Positions 35,241-42,355 of a DNA stretch of 64,000 nucleotides are shown here, piece by piece. Where the stretch lies: positions 1-64,000 of the forward strand of contig NZ_JALMUV010000005.1 in assembly GCF_023155275.1 (NCBI RefSeq), given 5' to 3'. Below the pieces are notes generated by a model. It was given only the letters and a program-made list of their open reading frames with translations, ran no database searches and was not told where the DNA came from. A program made the translations under genes and the position numbers. Positions within the stretch are counted from its first letter, which is position 1. Each line of letters begins with the position of its first letter. Origin of the DNA: Streptomyces rhizoryzae (GTDB lineage Bacteria > Actinomycetota > Actinomycetes > Streptomycetales > Streptomycetaceae).

Positions 35241-35852
35241 GTGAATGCGCAGGAGGAAGAGCAACAGGAACAGCAACAGGAACACCAACAGCAACAGCAA
35301 CAGCAACAGGAGCGCCGGAAGCCGTCCCGCGGTCACGACGGCGGGGGTACGGCGGCCCGGCGGCGGGATCGTGACGAGCAGGGCCGGGCGCGCAACGCGC
35401 GACCGCGTGACGGGCTCGGCCGGCCGCTGCCCTACGGGGCACCGGGCGTGGAGCGGCAGCCGGAGGGGGTGGCCCGGACACCGGACGAGTCGCTGGCGGA
35501 GGCGCAGCGGCTGCTGGACGCGGGGATGCCGTTCCACGCCCACGAGGTGCTGGAGGACGCCTGGAAGGCCGCCGGGGAGGGCGAGCGGGAGCTGTGGCGG
35601 GGGCTGGCCCAGCTCGCGGTGGGGCTCACGCACGCGGCGCGCGGCAACGCGACGGGAGGGGCGGCGCTGCTGGAGCGGGGTGCGGCGGCCCTCGTCCCGT
35701 ATGCCGGGGATCCGCCGTACGGTGTCGATGTGGCGGGGCTGACGGCGTGGGCGGCGGGGCTGGCCGGCCGGCTGACCGGGGCCGCGGGGGGCGGGGCGGC
35801 CGGTGCGGTGCCGGCGGCCGCGGCGGCTCCCCGGCTGCGCGCGGCCCGCTGA
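35241..35852 (+). CDS. DUF309 protein with glutamine-rich N terminus
   Basis: A 203-residue protein. Residues about 80-185 are a DUF309 helical domain (LAEAQRLLDAGMPFHAHEVL, EDAWKAAGEGERELWRGLAQ, LAVGLTHAARGNATGG). Actinomycete DUF309 proteins normally begin close to the conserved RDEQGRARNARPRDGLGRPLPYG, here at about residue 43. The 30 residues before it are Glu/Gln-rich, with a run of eight Gln, encoded by CAG/CAA repeats (about 35263-35310). The GTG 35241 has only weak AAGG upstream, so a later start is possible. Function of DUF309 is unknown. Convergent with the carboxypeptidase gene (13-base gap). Confidence 0.78.
   Translation: MNAQEEEQQEQQQEHQQQQQQQQERRKPSRGHDGGGTAARRRDRDEQGRARNARPRDGLGRPLPYGAPGVERQPEGVARTPDESLAEAQRLLDAGMPFHAHEVLEDAWKAAGEGERELWRGLAQLAVGLTHAARGNATGGAALLERGAAALVPYAGDPPYGVDVAGLTAWAAGLAGRLTGAAGGGAAGAVPAAAAAPRLRAAR
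35263..35312 (+). repeat. CAA/CAG glutamine-codon repeat
   Basis: A run of alternating CAACAG and GAACAG hexamers, far lower in GC than all surrounding DNA, encodes the poly-Gln/Glu head of the DUF309 protein. Confidence 0.85.
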
Positions 35853-35865
35853 GCCGTGCGCGGCG

Positions 35866-36816
35866 TCACGCGCCCGAGCGGCGGGCGCGGGGGGCCGGTT
35901 CGCTGCCGGCGACGTCGTTGAAGCCCCAGTCGAGGAGCGCCCCGGCTTCCTTGTAGACGCCGTTGGCCTCGCCGGACTGGGGGTTGAGGACGGTGGCGAT
36001 GAGGGTGTGGCCGTTGCGGCGGGCGGCGGCGATCAGGGTGTTGCCGGCCTTGCTGGTGTAGCCGTTCTTGACGCCGATGATGCCCGGGTAGCGGGGCAGG
36101 CCGTGGGAGCCGACGAGCATCCGGTTGGTGTTCTCGATCTGGACGGTGGCGCCGCCGGCGGCCGGGAAGGTGGCGCGCGGAGTGGAGCAGTAGCGGGCGA
36201 AGTCGGGGTTGGCCAGGCCGGCGCGGGCGAAGACCGTCAGGTCGAAGGCGGAGGAGACCTGGCCGGGGGCGTCGTAGCCGTCGGGGGATGTGACGGTGGT
36301 GTCGCGGGCGCCGAGTCGGCGGGCGGTCTGCTGCATTTCCTGGGCGGTGGCCGACCAGCCGCCGTTCATCGAGGCCAGGACGTGGACCGCGTCGTTGCCG
36401 GAGCGCAGGAAGACGCCGCGCCACAGGTCGGCGACGGTGTAGCTCCGGCCCTGGCGGACGCCGACGACGCTGCTGCCGGAGCCGAGGCCGGCGAGGTCGG
36501 CGGCGCTGACCTGGCGGACCCGGCCGGCGGCGAACTTGGGCAGGACGGTGACCGCGAAGAGGGTCTTCAGGGTGCTGGCGGGGGCGAGTCTGCGGTGCGG
36601 GTTGCGGGAGGCCAGCACCTTGCCGGTGTCGGCGTCGGCGACCATCCAGGCCAGCGCGGACAGGCCGGCGGGCAGCTGGCGGGCGGCCGCGGCGGGCTGA
36701 CGGGCCGTCGGGGCGGCCGGCCGGGCACCGGCCGGTATGGACGTCAGGGACAGGCCGGTGGCGGCGATCAGGGCCAGCGCCCCGGCCTTCTTGGACACAA
36801 GCGCGTCGATTGCCAT
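35866..36816 (-). CDS. D-alanyl-D-alanine carboxypeptidase (PBP5-like)
   Basis: A 316-residue exported serine peptidase that trims peptidoglycan pentapeptides. A signal peptide covers residues about 1-33 (AGALALIAATGLSLTSIPAGA). Active-site motifs are complete: SxxK in APASTLKTLFAV (near 80), SGN in FLRSGNDAVHV, and KTG-like KNG in GIIGVKNGYTSKAG. NTNRMLVGSHGLPRYPG is typical of the actinomycete family. Unlike many paralogs it lacks a C-terminal membrane helix, ending in a basic RARRSGA, so it is probably secreted or held by charge. Transcribed leftward alone; the P450 terminator lies upstream. Confidence 0.9.
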   Translation of the reverse strand: MAIDALVSKKAGALALIAATGLSLTSIPAGARPAAPTARQPAAAARQLPAGLSALAWMVADADTGKVLASRNPHRRLAPASTLKTLFAVTVLPKFAAGRVRQVSAADLAGLGSGSSVVGVRQGRSYTVADLWRGVFLRSGNDAVHVLASMNGGWSATAQEMQQTARRLGARDTTVTSPDGYDAPGQVSSAFDLTVFARAGLANPDFARYCSTPRATFPAAGGATVQIENTNRMLVGSHGLPRYPGIIGVKNGYTSKAGNTLIAAARRNGHTLIATVLNPQSGEANGVYKEAGALLDWGFNDVAGSEPAPRARRSGA

Positions 36817-36925
36817 GGGGTCACGCTATGGAGGGCGGGCCCGGTACGCAGCACGGTTGCGCCGGACGGACCACCGGACGGGGTAACGGGCCCGGCGTGT
36901 CGCGGCGGTGCGCAGGCGCAAAGGA

Positions 36926-36967
36926 GGACCCGCCCGGTGCGACGGGGGATGCACACCGGGCGGGTCC
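36926..36967. terminator. Hairpin terminator after the P450 gene
   Basis: GGACCCGCCCGGTG (36926-36939) pairs perfectly with 36954-36967: 14 bp, 14-base loop. It lies 60 bases downstream of the leftward P450 stop and before the carboxypeptidase start. Confidence 0.75.
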
Positions 36968-37026
36968 CAGGACTTTTCTACCGCATGACTGAACGGATAC
37001 GCATCAAAAACTTGTGCGTCAGCGGA

Positions 37027-38247
37027 TTACCAGGCCACGGGCAGCGAAATCAGGCCACGTGCCCGGATGGTCCGACGGTGTCGCACTTCGTCCCGGGGGA
37101 TGTCGAGGCGCAGCCCCGGAAAGCGGCTGATGAGGGCGCCGACGGCGATCTCCGCCTCCGTCCGGGCCAGCGATGCGCCCAGGCAGTAGTGGATGCCGTG
37201 ACCCAGGGCGAGGTGGCCGGTCAGGCCGCGGGCCGGGTCGAAGCGGTCGGGCTCGGCGAAGCGGGCCGGATCGCGGTTCGCGGACGCGACGGAGAGCAGC
37301 ACGCTCTCGCCGGCCGGGATGCGGACGCCGCCGATCTCCACGTCCTCGACGGGAAAGCGGCGGATGGCCAGGGCGGTGGGCCCGTCGTAGCGCAGGAACT
37401 CCTCGACGGCACCCCGGAGTTCGGCTGGATTTCGGCGCAACGCGGCGAGGTGTTCGGGGTGGTCGAGAAGGGTGAGGACGGCGTTGCCGATGAGCTGGAC
37501 GGTGTTCTCGTAGCCGGCGAGCAGGATGAGGAAGGCGAGGGAGGTCAGTTCGTCCTCGCTGAGCCGGTCGCCGGCCGTGCCCTCGGTGTCGTCGCGGACC
37601 GCGATCAGGTCGGAGAGCAGGTCGTCACCGGGCTCGGCGCGCTTGGCCGCGATCAGCTGGGTGTAGAAGTCCAGCATGGCGCCGACGGCTTCCTTCATCG
37701 CCTGCGGCCGGGCCGGATCGGGCGTGATCAGCGCGTCCGACCAGGCGAGGAAGTCGCGCCGGTCCGCCTGGGGGACGCCGAGCAGGTCGCAGATGACGGT
37801 GATCGGCAGCGGCCCGGCGTAGTCCCGGACGAGTTCGGCGCGGCCCGCGGCGGCCATGGCGTCGAGCAGGTCGTCGGCGATCCGGCGGACGGGCGCCCGG
37901 AGCGCCTCGACGCGCCCCGGGGTGAACGCCTTGGCGACCAGGCGGCGGATCCGGGTGTGGTCCGGCGGGTCCATGTTGAGGAGGTTGGCGTCCAGGGCGG
38001 GCGGCAGGGAGAAGCCGCGGTAGTTGCCGGGGGTGGCGTGCCGTTTGTCGAGCGAGAGCCGGGGGTCGGCCAGCGCGCTGCGGACGTCCTCGTAGCGGGT
38101 CACGAGCCAGGCGGGCTGCCCGTCGGTGCCGGCGATGCGGTGGACGGGCCCGGCCTCGCGGAGCGCCGCGCAGGCGGCGTACAGGTCGTCCAGGAGGGGC
38201 GTGGTGTCGGTGAGGGCGGCGGGCCCGGTCTCGGCGGTGTTCTGCAT
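37027..38247 (-). CDS. Cytochrome P450 (CYP107-like)
   Basis: A 406-residue class I bacterial P450. I-helix motif LAFLILLAGYENTVQLIGNA (A-G-x-E-N-T, where most have E-T-T), EFLRYDGPTALAIRRF (ExxR-equivalent region and substrate loop), RDPARFAEPDRFDPAR, and heme-binding LALGHGIHYCLGASLAR with the Cys ligand near residue 353. The usual FGxG Phe is Leu here. It needs a ferredoxin and reductase, neither of which is encoded nearby. It follows, on the same strand and 158 bases downstream, a set of XRE, ImmA-like and MAB_1171c-like genes, a recurring arrangement in actinomycetes. ATG 38247; substrate unknown. Confidence 0.9.
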   Translation of the reverse strand: MQNTAETGPAALTDTTPLLDDLYAACAALREAGPVHRIAGTDGQPAWLVTRYEDVRSALADPRLSLDKRHATPGNYRGFSLPPALDANLLNMDPPDHTRIRRLVAKAFTPGRVEALRAPVRRIADDLLDAMAAAGRAELVRDYAGPLPITVICDLLGVPQADRRDFLAWSDALITPDPARPQAMKEAVGAMLDFYTQLIAAKRAEPGDDLLSDLIAVRDDTEGTAGDRLSEDELTSLAFLILLAGYENTVQLIGNAVLTLLDHPEHLAALRRNPAELRGAVEEFLRYDGPTALAIRRFPVEDVEIGGVRIPAGESVLLSVASANRDPARFAEPDRFDPARGLTGHLALGHGIHYCLGASLARTEAEIAVGALISRFPGLRLDIPRDEVRHRRTIRARGLISLPVAW

Positions 38248-38405
38248 GGCGTCCGACTCTAGGGGGTGGCGCCGGACTCCCGTCGGGGAGCGGCGTGCGG
38301 GGGTGCGGCGGGGCGCCGGGCGGCACCGGCCGGGGCCGGTGCCGCCGTGCGCGGCGCGGGAGGCCCGGACCCCCGTACCGGGCCACCCCGTCTGTGCGGT
38401 CGCGG

Positions 38406-39626
38406 TCAGCTGCGCGGTGTGGCGCTGCGCTGGCGCAACTCGGTGAGCACGGTCTCGATCAGCGGTGAGTGGTAGACGTCCGCGACCAGCGCCAAGTGCT
38501 CGTACTCGGCGGCCGGTTGGGCGCCGTCGCGGTCCTCGGTGACCACCACGCTGTCGGCGCCGTGGGCGGGGACGTGGCCGACCGCGCGGTTCTCCAGGCC
38601 GCGCCGGAGGGCGGCGGCCTCGGCGACCGCGGCGAGTTGGCGGTCGTCCAGGGAGACCGCGCGGGCGCGTTCGCGGACGATGTCGATGGCGTCGGACTCG
38701 ACGTGGCGGCGTATCCCGCGCTGGACATCGCGGATCTCGGCCATCTGGCGGTTGGCGCGCCATTCGAGATCGGCGAAGGGCCAGTGGCCCGTCCACCGGG
38801 AGCCGTCCATGGTGACCTCGGGGTTCTGCGCGGTGACGGTCCGCCAGAGGGGCGTGAGGCGGCGCAGCCGGCGCCAGGCGGCGACCCGGGGGCCGGCGGC
38901 CGGCAGGGAGAAGCCGGCGAGGACGAGGAGCGCGGCGACCGAGGCGCTGAGCGGGGCGACGCCGTTGGAGAGCCACGGGGCCGGGTGGCCGGTCCACGAC
39001 AGGGCGAAGCCGATCACCTTGCAGGCGCAGTAGACCAGGCCGAGCCAGCAGCCGGCGGCCAGCACCCGCAGGCCGCGGGCGAGCCAGGTGCTGCCGAGCC
39101 GTCGCGCGTAGCGGGGGCAGAGGGTGCCCAGACCGGCCAGGCTGGCGCCGAAGATGGCCAGGTACAGCACGAGGAAGAGCATGACGCCGGGGGCGTCGGT
39201 GTAGGCGGTGCTGAAGTCACGGGGGTGCTCGACGGCGTCCGGGCGGCCGACGGCGAAGCCGGTGACGGCGACCGCCCACAGGGCCGCGACCGTTCCGACG
39301 GCGGTCCGGGCCCGGCGGCGGGCGCGGCGGCGGGCGGCTTCGCCCTCGCCCGCGGTCCAGCGGAGCAGCAGGACCAGTGCGCCGGCGGCGAAGACCACCA
39401 CGGAGGAGTAGAGGAAGACCATGGCGAGGTTGGCGACGCCCACCAGGTGGTCGAAGGCGCGGTAGAGGCTGGGCGCGGAGAAGAGGAAGACGGTCGCCAC
39501 GCCGCCGGTCATCACGCAGGTGAGTCCGAGGTCGGCGTTGCTGCGGTCCCGGAACCAGGCGACCGCCTTGTAGGCCACCAGCGCCCAGGCGGCGGCCCCG
39601 AAGCAGAGGTAGACGAGGTCAAACAC
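38406..39626 (-). CDS. MAB_1171c-family membrane protein (DUF6545)
   Basis: A 406-residue protein. Seven or so hydrophobic helices occupy residues 1-245 (first: MFDLVYLCFGAAAWALVAY; a basic loop RRRARRRARTAVG near 100). The C-terminal about 160 residues are cytoplasmic and helical (LTPLWRTVTAQNPEV, ADLEWRANRQMAEIRDVQRG, ESDAIDIVRERA), matching what is annotated as MAB_1171c family putative transporter/DUF6545. No transport has been shown for the family. Its start overlaps the end of the ImmA-like gene, indicating coupling, and the trio with the XRE gene is a conserved actinobacterial unit. The topology of several helices plus a cytosolic helical domain resembles a sensor as much as a transporter. 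Confidence 0.82.
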   Translation of the reverse strand: MFDLVYLCFGAAAWALVAYKAVAWFRDRSNADLGLTCVMTGGVATVFLFSAPSLYRAFDHLVGVANLAMVFLYSSVVVFAAGALVLLLRWTAGEGEAARRRARRRARTAVGTVAALWAVAVTGFAVGRPDAVEHPRDFSTAYTDAPGVMLFLVLYLAIFGASLAGLGTLCPRYARRLGSTWLARGLRVLAAGCWLGLVYCACKVIGFALSWTGHPAPWLSNGVAPLSASVAALLVLAGFSLPAAGPRVAAWRRLRRLTPLWRTVTAQNPEVTMDGSRWTGHWPFADLEWRANRQMAEIRDVQRGIRRHVESDAIDIVRERARAVSLDDRQLAAVAEAAALRRGLENRAVGHVPAHGADSVVVTEDRDGAQPAAEYEHLALVADVYHSPLIETVLTELRQRSATPRS

Positions 39627-40197
39627 CGGCGCCTCCGGTGGGTCCGGCCGCTTCCTGCTGGCGGCGGATGTGCTGGAGCGCGGGGCCGAGCGCCGCGGCG
39701 ACCTCGGCGGCCGGCCCCTCCAGCGGGAGCTCGGGCTCGACCGCCATGGGCACCACGTGCTCCATCAGCAGCGTGCCGAGCACCTCCGTCTCCCGCTCGG
39801 CGAGGTTGTCGTAGCCGTGGTGGCGGGCGAAGCCCATGGTCAGGCCCATCCGGCGCATCGCGGTGGCGACGTCGACGGACGGCGTCCACATCCGCAGGGC
39901 GTCCTCGGTGACGGCCGGGTCCTGGGCGTGCCCGAGGAGGAGGTGGCTGAGTTCGTGGAGCACGATGTGGGTCTGGTGCCAGGGGGAGGTCTTGAGTTCG
40001 TAGAAGACCCAGTAGCCGTCGTCGGTGGTGGCGGTCATCCCGGAGACCACCCCGCCCAGGCTCATCGGCACCAGGTGGACGGGCCGTTCGACCCGTGCCG
40101 CGACGATGTCGCAGATCCTCCGCAGGTCGGTCGAGGCGGGCAGCCGCAGCTCCTTGATGAGCTGCTTGCACCGCCTGCGCATCTGCCCCACTCGCAT
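39619..40197 (-). CDS. ImmA/IrrE-like zinc metallopeptidase domain protein
   Basis: A 192-residue protein with the HExxH zinc site in HIVLHELSHLLLGH (near residues 78-91), preceded by YWVFYELKTSPWHQTHIVL. An upstream basic helical part reads MRRRCKQLIKELRLP. This is the layout of ImmA/IrrE proteins that cleave or inactivate a partner XRE repressor. ATG 40197 is preferred since GAGGACGG lies about seven bases upstream; a longer start at 40290 would overlap the XRE gene. It lies between the XRE gene and the MAB_1171c-like gene, overlapping the latter by 8 bases. Likely target: the neighbouring XRE protein (inference). Confidence 0.8.
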   Translation of the reverse strand: MRVGQMRRRCKQLIKELRLPASTDLRRICDIVAARVERPVHLVPMSLGGVVSGMTATTDDGYWVFYELKTSPWHQTHIVLHELSHLLLGHAQDPAVTEDALRMWTPSVDVATAMRRMGLTMGFARHHGYDNLAERETEVLGTLLMEHVVPMAVEPELPLEGPAAEVAAALGPALQHIRRQQEAAGPTGGAGV

Positions 40198-40252
40198 GCT
40201 CGTTCCGTCCTCGTGTCCGGCCCGCCGCCAGGTAGTGAAGATCCGGTCGCGC

Positions 40253-40759
40253 TCAGCGGTCCGTACCGGGCCGTTCGCCACGCCGGTCACCCCCCTGCTC
40301 CGGCGGACCGTCCGGCAGGTTCATCTGCCGGCGGAACTGGGAGATGATCGTCGTCAGGCTGTCCTGTACTTCCGGGGGCAGCCCGACCGAGCGCAGGGCG
40401 ATGGCGCGCACCCGCTGGTCCCGCATGGCGGCGAGGAACCGGACCTCCTCCTCCACCCGCGCGGCCTGCGGCTGGGACAGGTCGCCCAGCAGGTACCCGA
40501 CCGGGACGGCGAAGAACTTCGCCAGTGCGCGCAGGATCTCCGGACTCGGGTTCGTCCGGCGCCCGTTGCGCAGCATGGACAGGTACTGCTCGGTGACCTT
40601 CACCCCGCCGTACTCCGCGGCCCCGCGGCTGATCTCCTCGGCCACATGGGCGTTGGTGTACGGGGCGCCGGGCGGATGCATGTGCGCGAAAAGGTGGTTG
40701 AGCCGTTCCGCGAGCACGCTGCCCTCCCCGTTGGGCCGGCCGTCGCCCCCCACTGCCAT
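40253..40759 (-). CDS. XRE-family transcriptional regulator
   Basis: A 168-residue DNA-binding protein. Residues about 15-95 form a Cro/CI HTH with an insertion: AERLNHLFAHMHPPGAPYTN, HVAEEISRGAAEYGG, then VTEQYLSMLRNGRRTNPSPE and LAKFFAVPVGYLLGD. The segment GVKVTEQYLSMLRNGRRTNP resembles the HTH of EspR/SCO-type regulators from mycobacteria and streptomycetes. The C-terminal half is charged and helical (ARVEEEVRFLAAM, SLTTIISQFRRQ), probably for dimerisation or protease recognition. It is the first gene of the leftward ImmA-like/MAB_1171c-like unit and the likely repressor of it. Confidence 0.85.
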   Translation of the reverse strand: MAVGGDGRPNGEGSVLAERLNHLFAHMHPPGAPYTNAHVAEEISRGAAEYGGVKVTEQYLSMLRNGRRTNPSPEILRALAKFFAVPVGYLLGDLSQPQAARVEEEVRFLAAMRDQRVRAIALRSVGLPPEVQDSLTTIISQFRRQMNLPDGPPEQGGDRRGERPGTDR

Positions 40760-40981
40760 TCCCCCGTTCGTCGAGCCGGCCCCAACGAGCAGTTAAGGCC
40801 GTTTGGAGCCGCGTCCCCATCCTGTCACGCCGGGAACGCGCCGCACCAGTCCACATACGGACAGTGAGGAACCCCGAACTTAACCGGTGGTTGAGTGACC
40901 ATGCAACAACAATGCGTTGACCTGGCGCTTCGAAGGGGCGGCACGGCACGGAACGGCGCGGGGGGGGCGGACACACGAAGA

Positions 40982-41011
40982 AGGCCGTGTCGGTCATGTC
41001 CGACACGGCCT
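40982..41011 (-). terminator. Terminator of the tRNA-Pro transcript
   Basis: AGGCCGTGTCGG (40982-40993) pairs perfectly with 41000-41011 (12 bp, 6-base loop). It sits 18 bases beyond the 3' end of the leftward tRNA, and the minus strand continues TTCTTCG, a weak U-tract. Confidence 0.88.
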
Positions 41012-41029
41012 ACGACTCGCGTTCACGAG

Positions 41030-41103
<74 letters not shown>

Positions 41104-41276
41104 TTCGCCCGATGCTCCGGGGGCGTCCCCGGGCGGTTCGTGCACCGAAACGATACCCCATGTCAGAGGGTGCGGGACGCCATTTCCCGGCGGGTTCGTA
41201 CGGGCGCCCCGGGGCCGGCCGCGGGTTCCGGGAGGTGCGGCCGCCCGGCAGGGGTCCCGCCCCGGGGGCCGGTGGG

Positions 41277-42191
41277 TCAGAGGTGTCCGTCCAGCCAGGC
41301 CAGCAGGTCCGCCCGCACCTCGGCGCGGTTGGTCTCGTTGAGGATCTCGTGCCGGGCGCCCGGATAGGCGCGCCAGGTCAGGTCCCGGGTGCCGAGGTAG
41401 CGGAAGTCCTCCAGGAGCGCGTGGACCAGGGTCATCCGCTGGTGGCACGGGTCCTGGTCGCCGACCGCGACGTGCACCGGCAGGCCGCGCGGGATGCGGG
41501 CGAGCTGCGCCGGGTCGTTGACCTTGCGCAGGGCGCGCACCCAGTCCAGGGCCAGGCCGGCGCAGAACGGGAAGCCGCAGTCCTCGTCGGCGGCGTAGCG
41601 GTCGACCTCCGCGGCGTCGCGGGAGAGCCATTCGCAGCCGGTGCGGTGGGGGAAGGCGTCGTTGAAGGAGGCGAAGGTCCGCGGGAGGAAGGGGGAGGGG
41701 TGGGCCCGGCCGTGGGCGGCGATCTCCGCCTCCAGGGCGGCCGTCGCGCCCTCGATGTCCAGGCCGGGCAGGGTGCGGAAGGTGCCGGTGAGGATCAGCC
41801 CGGCGAGGTCGGCGCCGTATTCCTGGGCGTAGTCGCGGGCCAGTACGGAGCCCATGCTGTGGCCCATGAGGACGCGGGGCCGGCCCGGGTGGGCGGCGGC
41901 GGTGCGGTCGCCGACGGCCTTGAGGTCGGCGACGACGGCGCGCCAGGCGTCCGGGCCGGTGACGCCGCGGCCGCCGGTGGAGGGGGCGGTCGCGCCGTGG
42001 CCGCGGTGGTCGGAGGCGACGACGGCGTAGCCGTGGCGGGTCAGGAAGCGGGCGAAGCGGTCGTAGCGGCGGGCGTGTTCGGCGGCGCCGTGGGCGATCT
42101 GCACCAGGGCGCGGGGCGTACCGGTCTCCGGCAGCCAGGTGTACACGGCGATCCGGGCGCCGTCGGGGGCCTCGTGGACGTCCTGCTGCAT
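41277..42191 (-). CDS. Alpha/beta hydrolase, monoacylglycerol-lipase-like
   Basis: A 304-residue esterase/lipase of the Hydrolase_4 (lysophospholipase/MGLL) family. LVQIAHGAAEHARRYDRFAR carries the HG oxyanion motif, VVASDHRGHGATAPSTGGRG the strand-4 loop, and MGHSMGSVLARDY the nucleophile elbow with Ser near residue 109. Asp in VAVGDQDPCH and His in YPGARHEILNE complete the triad. No signal peptide, so cytoplasmic. ATG 42191 is preceded by GGAGGCACC. It is divergent from the propeller-amidohydrolase gene (164-base spacer). Likely releases fatty acid from a glyceride or related ester. Confidence 0.9.
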   Translation of the reverse strand: MQQDVHEAPDGARIAVYTWLPETGTPRALVQIAHGAAEHARRYDRFARFLTRHGYAVVASDHRGHGATAPSTGGRGVTGPDAWRAVVADLKAVGDRTAAAHPGRPRVLMGHSMGSVLARDYAQEYGADLAGLILTGTFRTLPGLDIEGATAALEAEIAAHGRAHPSPFLPRTFASFNDAFPHRTGCEWLSRDAAEVDRYAADEDCGFPFCAGLALDWVRALRKVNDPAQLARIPRGLPVHVAVGDQDPCHQRMTLVHALLEDFRYLGTRDLTWRAYPGARHEILNETNRAEVRADLLAWLDGHL

Positions 42192-42355
42192 GGTGCCTCC
42201 TGGGGTGGCGTGGCGGTCGGGCCCACTCTGGCGTGGCGGGCGGCCGCCGGCCACGGGGCGCGCGTGGCGGAGATGGCCCGCCGGGCACGAGGCGTGACAC
42301 CATCGATCGGTTCTGTGCCGGCACTGTGCCGCAACCCCCTTGCGCAGGAGGATCG

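Noticed and set aside
37027..38247. P450 as sign of a secondary-metabolite cluster
   Set aside because: No polyketide, peptide, terpene or RiPP core enzymes lie within reach, and neighbours are regulatory genes.
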